Positions 1 through 8,445 of a stretch of 64,000 bases of DNA are shown here, in pieces. The notes beneath the pieces were generated by a model. The model was not told where the DNA came from and ran no database searches. It saw only the letters and a program-made list of their open reading frames with translations. The DNA is taken from NCBI GenBank assembly GCA_020073165.1, contig JAIQFP010000002.1:291070-355069 (forward strand), given 5' to 3'. The position numbers were made by a program, and so were the translations under genes. Position 1 is the stretch's first letter. Each line of letters opens with the position of its first letter. This DNA comes from Terriglobia bacterium (GTDB taxonomy: Bacteria > Acidobacteriota > Terriglobia > Terriglobales > Acidobacteriaceae).

Positions 1-852
1 CTCCAGGTCAAAAGCAACGTCGCTGGCCGACTGAAAACGCTGCGCCGGATTCTTCTCCAGGCAATGCCGCACCACGCGATCCAGACCCGGCGTGAGGCTC
101 GGAGCGATTTCTTCCAGCTCCGCAGGCTCTTCCTTCAGGATGGCGTTCATGGTCTCCACGCTGGAGTCGCGTTTGAACGCCCGCTTCCCGCTGAGCATCT
201 CGTACAGAATGGCGCCGAAGGCAAAGATATCGGTGCGATGATCGGTCGCCTGACCCCGCACCTGCTCCGGCGACATGTAGCCTACCGTGCCCACCACCTG
301 TCCGGGGGTAGTGGCGGTATGCGGTTGATCGACCGTCTGCAAGTCGGGCGTTCCCGACGCGAACAAATCGTCCTGCCGCAGTTTTGCCAGACCGAAGTCC
401 AGGATCTTGATGCGGCCGTCGTTCAGCACAAAGACGTTGTCGGGCTTCAGATCGCGATGCACCACACCTTTCTCGTGCGCCGCCGCCAGCCCCCGCGCAA
501 TCTGCATCCCGTAGTCCACCGCTTTGCGCTGCGACGGGGCTCCACCCTGCATGTGCTGGCGCAGGCTCTGCCCTTCCAGCAACTCGGAAACGAGATAAGG
601 CGCACCGTCCTGGGTGCCAACATCAAAGATGGCCAGGATATTGGGATGGTTGAGCGCGCCCACCGCCCGCGCTTCCTGCTCAAAACGCCGTAGGCGATCT
701 GCGTCCTGGGCAAACGACGGCGGCAGAATCTTGATCGCCACTTCCCGCCGCAGGCGGGAATCGCGAGCTTTGTACACTTCGCCCATTCCGCCCGCGCCCA
801 GCAGGGACAGGATTTCGTACGGGCCAATCTTGGTGCCTGAGGCCAGTGCCAT
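1..852 (-). CDS. Serine/threonine protein kinase, 5' part (runs off the left edge)
   Basis: This is the N-terminal 284 residues of a Hanks-type Ser/Thr kinase; the 3' end lies outside the window. The start is the ATG at 852, whose product begins [15 protein letters not shown]. Visible kinase elements are the glycine loop [10 protein letters not shown] (19-28), the VAIK lysine near residue 41, the catalytic HRDLKPDN (132-139), DFG (152-154) and MSPEQ in the activation segment. Acidobacterial kinases of this type often continue into a membrane segment and a sensor or propeller domain, but that part is not visible. A TATAAT sits 12 nt upstream of the ATG, so the message is probably almost leaderless. 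The gene diverges from the acyltransferase at 991. Confidence 0.95.
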   Translation of the reverse strand, partial: MALASGTKIGPYEILSLLGAGGMGEVYKARDSRLRREVAIKILPPSFAQDADRLRRFEQEARAVGALNHPNILAIFDVGTQDGAPYLVSELLEGQSLRQHMQGGAPSQRKAVDYGMQIARGLAAAHEKGVVHRDLKPDNVFVLNDGRIKILDFGLAKLRQDDLFASGTPDLQTVDQPHTATTPGQVVGTVGYMSPEQVRGQATDHRTDIFAFGAILYEMLSGKRAFKRDSSVETMNAILKEEPAELEEIAPSLTPGLDRVVRHCLEKNPAQRFQSASDVAFDLE

Positions 853-863
853 AGGTGGGCTGG

Positions 864-869
864 ATTATA
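864..869 (-). promoter_or_regulatory. -10 box of the kinase gene
   Basis: TATAAT on the minus strand, followed by 11 nt and then the ATG at 852. The expected transcription start would leave a leader of only about 4 nt. No good -35 is visible. The surrounding 45 bp are closely matched at 4461-4510. Confidence 0.55.
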
Positions 870-990
870 CCGTCTTGGCGGGAGATCACCGAAGGGAATC
901 GATCTGCACGGACTGGTTGATGAATAGCAAAACATCAATTGCCGCCTGCTCCATTGGGTTGTAGATTAAACGGGTAGCTGCAGGATCGAG

Positions 991-1911
991 TTGCCATCAG
1001 ACCTAAAAACCAGCTTGGTAGCCAGGCCGCATGACGCTGCGAAACCTATCGTTATCATCGGCTGGGCGCCTCTCTTCATTCTGACTTCGGCAGTTGTCTC
1101 GCTTCGCTCCCAGTTTCCCGCCTGGGTATTCATGTGGCTGCTCGCGGTCGCCATCTTCTCTGGTCTGAAATGGGTGACATGGTGGAGAGCTCGGACAATT
1201 GTTCCCCACAAAGCCTGGCGCTCTGCCGCATATCTGCTGGCATGGCCGGGTATGGAGGCCGACTCTTTCCTGAACGCACGCTGCATGCCACCGAAGCCGA
1301 GTCTGGCACAGTGGCTTTACGCCGTGATCGAAACATCGTTTGGGGCGCTTCTCATTTGGGGTTTAGCTCGCCTTGTGCCCGGCGATTGGGGTTTACTCCA
1401 AGGTTGGGTCGGTATGATGGGGCTGATCTTCCTGCTGCACTTCGGCGGCTTCCAGTTGCTGGCTTTCTTTTGGCAATCCGTCGGCGTGGTGGCGAAACCA
1501 ATCATGGACGCTCCATTGCTTTCACTGTCACTGAGTGAGTTTTGGGGAAGGCGCTGGAACCTTGGCTTCCGGCAGCTTGCCCACGAACTCATCTTCCGCC
1601 CGCTCTACAGGCGCATCGGGGTCGGCGCAGCCGGCTTGCTGGTGTTCGTAGCTTCTGGTCTGATTCATGACCTTGTGATTTCCCTTCCAGCACATGGCGG
1701 CTATGGCCTTCCGACCGGCTATTTTGTGCTGCAGGGAATCGGCGTTAGCGTGGAACGATCATTGGTCGGCGAACGGCTTGGTCTGCGAGGAGGGTGGCCC
1801 GGCTGGGTTTTCATGGCCGCCTTCACGGCGGGCCCTGCCTTCTGGCTATTTCATCCGCCGTTTGTCACGCGAGTGATGGTCCCGTTTCTCCACGTGATTC
1901 GAGCTCTATGA
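991..1911 (+). CDS. MBOAT / wax-synthase-like membrane acyltransferase
   Basis: A 306-residue polytopic membrane protein. The middle holds FWGRRWN (near residue 184) and SGLIHDLVIS (near 226), which match the signature blocks of the plant-type wax synthase branch of membrane-bound O-acyltransferases (MBOAT_2), including the conserved histidine. By family it would move an acyl group from a CoA or ACP donor onto an alcohol or other hydroxyl acceptor in the inner membrane; the acceptor cannot be told. The start is a TTG at 991 with AGGA 5 nt upstream. The stop overlaps the start of the next gene (ATGA), indicating translational coupling to the small membrane protein. Confidence 0.75.
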   Translation: MPSDLKTSLVARPHDAAKPIVIIGWAPLFILTSAVVSLRSQFPAWVFMWLLAVAIFSGLKWVTWWRARTIVPHKAWRSAAYLLAWPGMEADSFLNARCMPPKPSLAQWLYAVIETSFGALLIWGLARLVPGDWGLLQGWVGMMGLIFLLHFGGFQLLAFFWQSVGVVAKPIMDAPLLSLSLSEFWGRRWNLGFRQLAHELIFRPLYRRIGVGAAGLLVFVASGLIHDLVISLPAHGGYGLPTGYFVLQGIGVSVERSLVGERLGLRGGWPGWVFMAAFTAGPAFWLFHPPFVTRVMVPFLHVIRAL

Positions 1912-2357
1912 CGAACCTCCCCCTGTACCGGCTCTTCGATCTGGCCATGTGGCTCGCCGGACTCGGGCACTTCGTCATACTCCTTGCCAGCTTTCAAGTT
2001 CCCTCCCGCATGCGCTGGAAGCAGGACTTGGCTCAGCTCATGCCCCTAAACCGCAAGCTGCTCTGGGTACAGAGCAGTTTTACGGTACTCACCATTGTTG
2101 CATTCGGCACACTGACGCTTGCGTTGCACACGGAATTGCTTCGCGGCGACCGTGCCGCCCTGGGGTTAGCTTGCTTTATCGGGACGTACTGGACGGCACG
2201 CATCCTCGTGGACGCGTTCTACTTCTCCCACGAGGACTGGCCGAAAGGGTGGAAGTTTGTCGTCGGACATATCCTGTTGACCTGCTTATTCGTGGCGCTT
2301 GCTTGCAGCTATCTGGGCTTGTTCGCCTGGCAAGTATGGTCAAAGGCCGGAAGCTAA
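1908..2357 (+). CDS. Small four-helix membrane protein of unknown function
   Basis: 149 residues starting MTNLPLYRLFD. About four hydrophobic segments (roughly residues 10-30, 52-72, 80-100, 115-140) account for nearly the whole protein. I do not recognise a family. The ATG at 1908 overlaps the stop of the MBOAT-like gene by 4 nt, so the two are almost certainly co-translated; it could be an accessory subunit or a substrate-handling membrane protein of that acyltransferase, which is inference from position only. Confidence 0.75.
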   Translation: MTNLPLYRLFDLAMWLAGLGHFVILLASFQVPSRMRWKQDLAQLMPLNRKLLWVQSSFTVLTIVAFGTLTLALHTELLRGDRAALGLACFIGTYWTARILVDAFYFSHEDWPKGWKFVVGHILLTCLFVALACSYLGLFAWQVWSKAGS

Positions 2358-2375
2358 GAGTCCAGATCCGATCTC

Positions 2376-3089
2376 TCAGCGGCGGCGGCTGCTTCGTCCC
2401 TTCAACAGGACCGCAAACAGCCGCCCGCGTAGCGTGTCCTGTAGTGACCCGAAGCGATCGAAGACTTCGTCTCGAGTGTCGAAAGTACCTTCGTTCGCGA
2501 CAACAAACCTCGACAGATTATGTTCCGATTTTGCGCAAGCCAGACCGCAGGTCTTACCGAGGAAATCGATAGGCGTATGTTGCACTGCCTCGAATAGAGA
2601 TTCGCCCTCGTTGGTGAAGGCACCGGCCGACATCACAACCAATCGAGACATGGAAGCATAAAGTTCATCAAAATCCACCCAGTGATTTTCGAGCAGAAAC
2701 TGCGGCCAGACGAGCAAGACACGCCTGGGAATGAACACATGAACAAGCGGAAAACGGGGAAACCAAAACCTTCCGTCAACATAAAGAGCGCGCACCCGGG
2801 TCGCGATACCGCCAGCCCGGGCTAGTGCTTCCAGGCAAGCCATTCGCTGACTGCAAGAACCATGCCCCTTTTCAAGCGTAACCGACGCCGGCTGTCGCTC
2901 ATCCAAATCGTAGACCGGTTGAATCGCTTCAGTCAGCCGCCGATGCGCGGCCTGTACCAACTCGCGTGTCGAGAGATGATAGCTTTGCAGTTGGCATGCA
3001 AGCGAGCGGAGACCAGGGGCTTGCCAATCCAGGATGGGAGTGGCCATCAGGTTTGCCGGACTGAATGGTTGTTCGGGCGATTGTTGCAT
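2376..3089 (-). CDS. Transglutaminase-like protein
   Basis: About 237 residues from the ATG at 3089 (product MQQSPEQPFSP); an in-frame TTG at 3107 is an alternative start. The centre has GHGSCSQRMACLEALARAGG, followed by ALYVDGRFW, a VHVF histidine and an HWVDFDELY acidic block. That order fits the Cys-His-Asp triad of the transglutaminase/protease-like fold, with the cysteine at GSCSQ. Whether it is a protease, a transglutaminase or inactive cannot be decided. There is no signal peptide. It lies tail to tail with the MBOAT pair and 100 bp downstream of the MFS gene. Confidence 0.6.
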   Translation of the reverse strand: MQQSPEQPFSPANLMATPILDWQAPGLRSLACQLQSYHLSTRELVQAAHRRLTEAIQPVYDLDERQPASVTLEKGHGSCSQRMACLEALARAGGIATRVRALYVDGRFWFPRFPLVHVFIPRRVLLVWPQFLLENHWVDFDELYASMSRLVVMSAGAFTNEGESLFEAVQHTPIDFLGKTCGLACAKSEHNLSRFVVANEGTFDTRDEVFDRFGSLQDTLRGRLFAVLLKGRSSRRR

Positions 3090-3189
3090 TTCGTTCACAT
3101 AGAGCAAAAGTAGGGCGGCACCTCATCTGGCAGAAGTGGCCGTATGCGCATCAATCTCGGTAGGCATATGAGCGATCCTCCTCTTGTAA

Positions 3190-4395
3190 TCAAAGCGCGG
3201 CGACTCGCCGTTGCACTAGCAGAAAATATAGAGCCATCAGAATCAGGGCCAGTCCATTTACCCCGAGTACCACAGGTGCCGTAAACATGGGAACCAGCCA
3301 TCCCGACAGCAGGTTCCCCATGGGCATGCCCCCGCGGAAGGCGCAGTTGTAAACGCTCATCACCCGCCCCCGCATCTCGTTGGTGGTAATCAATTGCACC
3401 AGCGAATTCACCGTGGCAAAGACCGCCATCATGGAAGCACCCACTAGCACCAGCATGGCATAGCTCAAGGGCAACGATCGCGAGAGAGAGAAAACTGCGA
3501 TGCCTGCACCCAGAGTGATCAGCGTCGTGAGGGCGAGGCGCCCCTTGTAGTGTATGTTGCCCATCCCTGCCACAATCAGCGAGCCGCAGATCGAACCGAT
3601 TCCCATCATGGAAAGCAGGTTCCCGTAGGTTTCCGGGCCACGATGGAAAAAGTCTTTGACGAACACCGGAAGGTAGGTGCGCATGGGCATGCTCAAAGCG
3701 GTCATGCAGAACGCCAGCACGATCAGCGCCTCCATGGACCCCTGCCGGCGCACGAACTTGATGCCTTGCTTCAGGCTGCCGAAGATCGAGTCGGTGGTTT
3801 TCTCCGGCAGGTATCGGGCCGTGATGATGGAGAGGGAGATGATCGGTGCCAGGAAGGAAAGCGCATTCAGCCCAAAGCACCACTGCTCGCCCAACTTCGC
3901 TAACGCCTGTCCCGCGAGCGCGGGTCCAATCGTCACCGCGGTGTTGAACTGGATCGAATTCAGCGCAATCGCATTCGGCATGTCCTCTCGGTCAACCAGG
4001 CTTGGAATCAGCGCCTGATACGCCGGTCCGCCAAAGGCCTGCGCCAGGCCGGAAATGAAGGAGCAGGAAAGCATGTGCCACACCCGTATGTGTCCGGTTG
4101 CCACGAGCACGGTGAGCACGGTCGCGCAGGCCATCTGCACGTATTGGGAGCCGAGAAGGATCTTCCTTCGCTCCGCTCGGTCAGCTACCACGCCGCCGAT
4201 CAAGGAAAAAAGAAAGATAGGAATGCCGCCGAGAAACTGATCCAACGCGAGCAAAAAGGCCGAATGGCTCAACCGGTAGATGAGCCAGCCCTGCGCCACG
4301 ATCTGCATCCAGGTGCCAATGCTGGACATGCAGGCGCCGAACCACATCAGACGGAAATCGCGATATTGAAATGCCTTGAATACCCTGCGAAAAAT
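3190..4395 (-). CDS. MFS transporter (EntS-like exporter)
   Basis: A twelve-helix major facilitator of the MFS_3/enterobactin-exporter type; the region from MWFGACMSSIGTWMQIVAQG to the C-terminal VLVQRRVAAL is well preserved. The substrate is unknown. The first ATG (4347) falls inside the conserved N-terminus: in-frame codons upstream encode FRRVFKAFQYRDFRL, which homologues have directly after their first methionine. The codon at that place (4393-4395) is ATT, preceded by AGGGAG at good spacing, so I place the start there. No ATG, GTG or TTG exists in frame between 4347 and the upstream stop at 4456. A mutated ATG or a sequencing error is the alternative. Confidence 0.85.
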   Translation of the reverse strand: MFRRVFKAFQYRDFRLMWFGACMSSIGTWMQIVAQGWLIYRLSHSAFLLALDQFLGGIPIFLFSLIGGVVADRAERRKILLGSQYVQMACATVLTVLVATGHIRVWHMLSCSFISGLAQAFGGPAYQALIPSLVDREDMPNAIALNSIQFNTAVTIGPALAGQALAKLGEQWCFGLNALSFLAPIISLSIITARYLPEKTTDSIFGSLKQGIKFVRRQGSMEALIVLAFCMTALSMPMRTYLPVFVKDFFHRGPETYGNLLSMMGIGSICGSLIVAGMGNIHYKGRLALTTLITLGAGIAVFSLSRSLPLSYAMLVLVGASMMAVFATVNSLVQLITTNEMRGRVMSVYNCAFRGGMPMGNLLSGWLVPMFTAPVVLGVNGLALILMALYFLLVQRRVAAL

Positions 4396-4438
4396 TGCCT
4401 TCTCCCTGTGCTCCGCGAGTCCGGCGTCCGGACCACCC

Positions 4439-4505
4439 AGTTTTCGGGCCGGAGGTCAGCGCCAGAGGTGGGGTGGATTATACCGTCTCGTGGGGTATCA
4501 CCGGC
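4439..4505 (-). pseudogene. Relic of a Ser/Thr kinase 5' end with its promoter
   Basis: On the minus strand this stretch reads TATAATCCACCCCACCT then CTGGCGCTGACCTCCGGC. The kinase at 852 has TATAATCCAGCCCACCT then ATGGCACTGGCCTCAGGC. The translated relic, LALTSGPKTGW, parallels [12 protein letters not shown], with the start codon changed to CTG and no kinase sequence beyond about ten codons. The downstream MFS gene is in another frame. The TATAAT at 4477-4482 may now drive the MFS gene with a leader of about 80 nt. Confidence 0.5.
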
Positions 4506-4594
4506 GGAATCGTGCCCCGGACTCGGTGGGGCAGCACGTCGAACACTTGGTGTACTCTGAAGCCGCCACCTGCTGGCTTCTTCCAGAGGCGAGG

Positions 4595-5770
4595 ATGGAG
4601 AATCCGAATACTGTGCGCGATCGCGTTGCTCTTGCCGCGTTGAAATATGGAATTGCCGCCATTTCAGTAGCCTTGGCGCTTCTGATCACGCAATCGCTTC
4701 AGCCCACGGTTTTTCCGACCCCCTTGTTTTTTGCCGCCATCGTAATCAGCACATGGTTTGGCGGCATCGGCACGGGACTTTTCGCCGTTTTGTTCGCCAC
4801 CCTCCTGCTGGATTACTACTTCGTTTCTCCCACCCGGACGTTTTCCATTCATCCCGCCGCGCTGCTGTACCTGGCACAGTTTTCCTTGCCCGCACTACTG
4901 AGCAGTTGGTTTGTGAAGAAAAGAAAAGACGCAGAGCGGGCGCTCAAGGAGGCGCGGGACCAGTTGGACGTGAAGGTCCAGCAGCGCACGGCCGAATTGC
5001 AGTCGGAAATTGCGGAGCGCAAACGCGCGGAAGAGGCGTTTCACAAAACCCAGGCCGATCTCGCTCACCTGACGCGGGTGATGACGATGAGCGAACTGGC
5101 TACGTCCATAGCGCACGAGGTAAATCAGCCTCTGGCTGCCATCGTGACCACGGGAGATGCATGCGCCCGTTGGCTTGCGCTCGATCCGCCCAACCTGGGA
5201 AGAGCCAGAGAATCTGTAGGCCGAATCATTACCGAAGGAAATCGCGCCAGTGAAGTGGTCAAGCGAATTCGCGCGCTGTCGAAGAAGACGACGGTGCAAA
5301 AATCTGCCCTGCACATGAACGAACTCATTCATGAGGTCATCGCCCTGATGAATGTGGAATTGGCCAAGAACCAGGTCCGCTTGCGGACCGATCTGGAGTC
5401 CGAACTTCCCCTGGTCTACGGAGACCGGGTACAACTTCAGCAAGTGATCCTGAACTTGGTGGTGAACGCTATCGAGGCAATGAACGAGATCCGCGACCGC
5501 GGGCGCGAACTGGTGCTCAGGTCGGAGAAGGTTGGGCCCGATCGCGTGCAGGTGAGTGTCCGGGATTGTGGCTGTGGGCTGGAAGCCAGCCCGGTTGAGC
5601 ATCTGTTCGAGGCGTTCTTCACGACCAAGCCCGGGGGAATTGGCATGGGCCTGTCCATCAGCCGAACGATTATCGAATCGCACGGCGGCCGGTTGTGGGC
5701 GACCTCAAATCCGGACCACGGCGCGACCTTCCATTTCGCCTTGCCCATTGCGGACGGGAGTGACTCGTGA
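4595..5770 (+). CDS. Sensor histidine kinase (FixL/DctB-like, DUF4118 N-terminus)
   Basis: 391 residues from the ATG at 4595. The first 105 residues form about four membrane helices of the KdpD-type DUF4118 sensor; a coiled coil (110-150) leads to the HisKA motif [13 protein letters not shown] with phospho-acceptor H174. The ATPase part shows the N box ([10 protein letters not shown]), the G box ([10 protein letters not shown]) and an FFTTKPGG lid. The H-box wording is that of the FixL/TodS class. The signal is unknown, and no PAS or haem domain is present. The gene overlaps the following FixJ-like regulator by 4 nt, so the two are a cognate pair. Confidence 0.92.
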   Translation: MENPNTVRDRVALAALKYGIAAISVALALLITQSLQPTVFPTPLFFAAIVISTWFGGIGTGLFAVLFATLLLDYYFVSPTRTFSIHPAALLYLAQFSLPALLSSWFVKKRKDAERALKEARDQLDVKVQQRTAELQSEIAERKRAEEAFHKTQADLAHLTRVMTMSELATSIAHEVNQPLAAIVTTGDACARWLALDPPNLGRARESVGRIITEGNRASEVVKRIRALSKKTTVQKSALHMNELIHEVIALMNVELAKNQVRLRTDLESELPLVYGDRVQLQQVILNLVVNAIEAMNEIRDRGRELVLRSEKVGPDRVQVSVRDCGCGLEASPVEHLFEAFFTTKPGGIGMGLSISRTIIESHGGRLWATSNPDHGATFHFALPIADGSDS

Positions 5771-6393
5771 CCCCTGCGGAAGCCGTGGTGTACGTCATCG
5801 ACGACGACGAAGCGGTCCGGGTTTCCCTCAAGGATCTTCTAGAATCCGTCGGACTCCGCGCCGCGACCTACTCATCTGGCCAGGAGTTCTTGCAGGCACA
5901 GCGCGCCGATATCCCCTCCTGCCTGATTCTGGACGTTCGTCTTCCCGGCCTCAGCGGCCTGGATTTCCAGCGGGAACTGGCGGCGGCCAGGATCGAGATC
6001 CCGATCATCTTCATTACCGGCCACGGTGACATTCCCATGACCGTGCAGGCTATGAAAGCTGGTGCCGTGGACTTCCTAACCAAGCCTTTTCGCGATCAGG
6101 AGCTGCTCGATGCCATTCACAAGGCTCTGGATCGCGATCGGGGAAAGCGCGAGCAACAGTCGGAAGTCTCAGAACTGCGCCGCCGCTATGATGACCTGAC
6201 TCCACGCGAGCGGGAGGTAATGGTCCTGGTCGTCCAGGGTCTGCTCAATAAACAGATCGCCGCCGACCTTGGTACCAGCGAGACCACAGTCAAGATCCAT
6301 CGCGGGCAGGTGATGCGAAAGATGCAGGCAGAGTCCTTGCCAGACCTGGTCCGCATGGCTGAAAAACTTTGCATACCTTCCCAAAGGTATTAG
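5767..6393 (+). CDS. FixJ-family response regulator
   Basis: 208 residues: a receiver domain ([11 protein letters not shown], phospho-acceptor D56 in [10 protein letters not shown]84, K106 in TKPF) followed by a LuxR/GerE helix-turn-helix ([20 protein letters not shown]). The GTG start lies inside the stop of the histidine kinase gene (GTGA overlap), so it is translated with its partner. By family it binds DNA as a dimer after phosphorylation. The genes immediately downstream (secreted protein, antiporter, porin) are possible targets, which is inference. Confidence 0.93.
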   Translation: MTPAEAVVYVIDDDEAVRVSLKDLLESVGLRAATYSSGQEFLQAQRADIPSCLILDVRLPGLSGLDFQRELAAARIEIPIIFITGHGDIPMTVQAMKAGAVDFLTKPFRDQELLDAIHKALDRDRGKREQQSEVSELRRRYDDLTPREREVMVLVVQGLLNKQIAADLGTSETTVKIHRGQVMRKMQAESLPDLVRMAEKLCIPSQRY

Positions 6394-6526
6394 TGAACCG
6401 TCCAAGCGTGCAATAGATTCCTGCCCCTCACCAGAGATACCTTCTTGCCCAGCAAGAGCGGGACCAAGTCTTTCATCGGTGACCGCTACTCCCCCTGCTA
6501 TCAGACACAGCAATTCAGGAGCAAAG

Positions 6527-7018
6527 GTGCCACATTCGAACAGGAACTTCGCAATCGCGTATGTATTTTTGGTAGCTCTGCCCATCACCGGACTGGTTGG
6601 TGTACTAAGAAGCGGCCGAAACCTGAAAGCCCCGACCTCAGTGGACGGTGCGTGGAAAGTTCGAACTGGCGCGGCCACGGGGGACCCTTCTTCCTGCCCA
6701 AGCCTGCTTGCCCTCTACGCGGACGCGCCGGTCACGATTTCACAATCCGGAACGAACTTTGGGATCAGCAGCGGACAAACTGGGGGCACTGGCGTAATTG
6801 AGGGCGTGAGGCTGCATGCGTCGCTTCGCCCGTCGGGTGGCGCTCCTCTTGCAAACTGCGCGGGTGGAGGTTCTGTGTCGCTTGCAGCCACCTTGGACGC
6901 CGACACCAATCCCCGGGTGATGTCCGGCATTCTCTCGGTTGCTGGCTGCCCCTCCTGCGAGTCAGTCGAGTTTCAGGCGGTAAGGCAGAACCCAACCCAG
7001 AAGAAAGGTGCCCAATAA
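6527..7018 (+). CDS. Hypothetical exported or membrane-anchored protein
   Basis: 163 residues from a GTG at 6527 chosen because AGGAG lies 5 nt upstream; a GTG at 6479 is possible but has no such site. The N-terminus has one hydrophobic segment (about residues 8-26) followed by a Gly/Ser/Ala-rich domain beginning TSVDGAWKVRTGAATGD with several cysteines, so it is probably on the outer face of the inner membrane. I do not recognise a family. Its TAA overlaps the ATG of the antiporter gene by one base, which points to coupled translation and a role with the antiporter. Confidence 0.75.
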   Translation: MPHSNRNFAIAYVFLVALPITGLVGVLRSGRNLKAPTSVDGAWKVRTGAATGDPSSCPSLLALYADAPVTISQSGTNFGISSGQTGGTGVIEGVRLHASLRPSGGAPLANCAGGGSVSLAATLDADTNPRVMSGILSVAGCPSCESVEFQAVRQNPTQKKGAQ

Positions 7019-8310
7019 TGCCCAACCTCTTCATTTTGGTGCTGCAGATCGCGGTAGTTCTGGTGATATGCCGTGTCGCTGGAACCCTGTTCCAAAAGAT
7101 CCACCAGCCACGCGTGGTGGGAGAGATGTTTGCCGGCATAATGCTGGGGCCGTCCCTGCTGGGCTGGGTGGCGCCGCACTTTTCAGCCTACCTGTTTCCC
7201 GCATCCAGCTTGGGATTCCTGAATGCGCTGAGCCAGGTTGGCGTCATCATTTTCATGTTCCTGGTGGGATTGGGCATTAATCCGCGGGAACTGAAGAGTC
7301 AGGGTCACGCTGCGGTATTGACCAGCCACGTGAGTATCACCGCTCCGTTCGTGCTGGCCACGTTTCTGGCGCTGTATTTGTACCCTCGGCTTTCGGATAA
7401 CAGTGTCGCGTTCACCAGTTTCGCGCTCTTCATGGGCGCGGCCATGAGCATCACGGCTTTCCCGGTGCTGGAGCGCATTCTGAACGAACGGAACATGCTG
7501 CAAAGCCGGCTGGGCACGGTGGCGATTGCCTGTGCCGCCGTGGATGACGTTACCGGCTGGTGCATTCTGGCGTACATCGTGGTGCTGATTCGTTCCGCCA
7601 GTTCGGAAACGTCGATCTGGGTAACGCTCGGCGGAGTTGTCCTGTTTGCTCTGATCATGATCTATGGCGTGCAGCGCCTGCTGAAACGCTTTGCCACCAT
7701 TTTTGAGGCGCAGGGCGGCCTCAGCGAGAACATCGTTGCCTTCGTGCTCATCCTGGTGCTGGCGTCGGCGTTGTGTACAGAATCGCTGGGCATTCACCTG
7801 CTGTTCGGTTCTTTCCTGATGGGCGCGATCATGCCCAAGAAACAGAGATTTGTGCGGTACCTGCTCGATCGGTTCGAGACCGTCACTGTCACTCTGCTTC
7901 TGCCTCTTTTCTTTGCGTTCACCGGCCTGCGAACCAACATCGCCCTGGTGAAAGGTTCGGAGATGTGGATGTATTGCGCACTGATCCTGCTGGTTGCGAC
8001 CGCCGGCAAGCTGGGTGGCTCGATGCTCGCATCCTGGATCACGGGTATGCCGGCAAGAGAGGCCGCCGGCCTGGGGACGCTGATGAACACTCGCGGGCTG
8101 ATGGAACTGGTGATCCTGAACATTGGCCTCGATATCAAAGTCATCTCGCCAGCCCTTTTTTCCATGATGGTGATGATGGCCTTGATCACGACCTTCATGA
8201 CCTCACCCGTTCTGGAACTGCTCTGTCCGGATGTGATGAAGCGGAAACCGGTGCAGGCCGAAGGCTCGCGAGATGTTCCTTTAGAGCCGGCGGCCGCTGC
8301 TGGCGATTGA
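7018..8310 (+). CDS. Cation:proton antiporter, CPA2 family
   Basis: 430 residues with 12-13 membrane segments. It carries family blocks such as QPRVVGEMFAGIMLGPSLLG near the N-terminus, the paired-aspartate-like region CAAVDDVTGWC in the middle, and NTRGLMELVILNIG near the C-terminus, as in KefB/NhaS3/GerN-type Na+(K+)/H+ exchangers. There is no RCK/TrkA-N nucleotide-binding domain. It would exchange Na+ or K+ for protons at the inner membrane. It is coupled (TAATG) to the small protein upstream and followed 135 bp later by a porin. Confidence 0.92.
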   Translation: MPNLFILVLQIAVVLVICRVAGTLFQKIHQPRVVGEMFAGIMLGPSLLGWVAPHFSAYLFPASSLGFLNALSQVGVIIFMFLVGLGINPRELKSQGHAAVLTSHVSITAPFVLATFLALYLYPRLSDNSVAFTSFALFMGAAMSITAFPVLERILNERNMLQSRLGTVAIACAAVDDVTGWCILAYIVVLIRSASSETSIWVTLGGVVLFALIMIYGVQRLLKRFATIFEAQGGLSENIVAFVLILVLASALCTESLGIHLLFGSFLMGAIMPKKQRFVRYLLDRFETVTVTLLLPLFFAFTGLRTNIALVKGSEMWMYCALILLVATAGKLGGSMLASWITGMPAREAAGLGTLMNTRGLMELVILNIGLDIKVISPALFSMMVMMALITTFMTSPVLELLCPDVMKRKPVQAEGSRDVPLEPAAAAGD

Positions 8311-8445
8311 GTTGGCAGAAACCGGCAGACGGGATTCCCCAGATACATTGCGACTTTCCCGGCACGCGCCGATCCACTGACAAACAAAAGTGCGCAGCAA
8401 CTTGGGGAAAGAACTACCCAAAAAAAGAAACGGAGAACGAAATCC

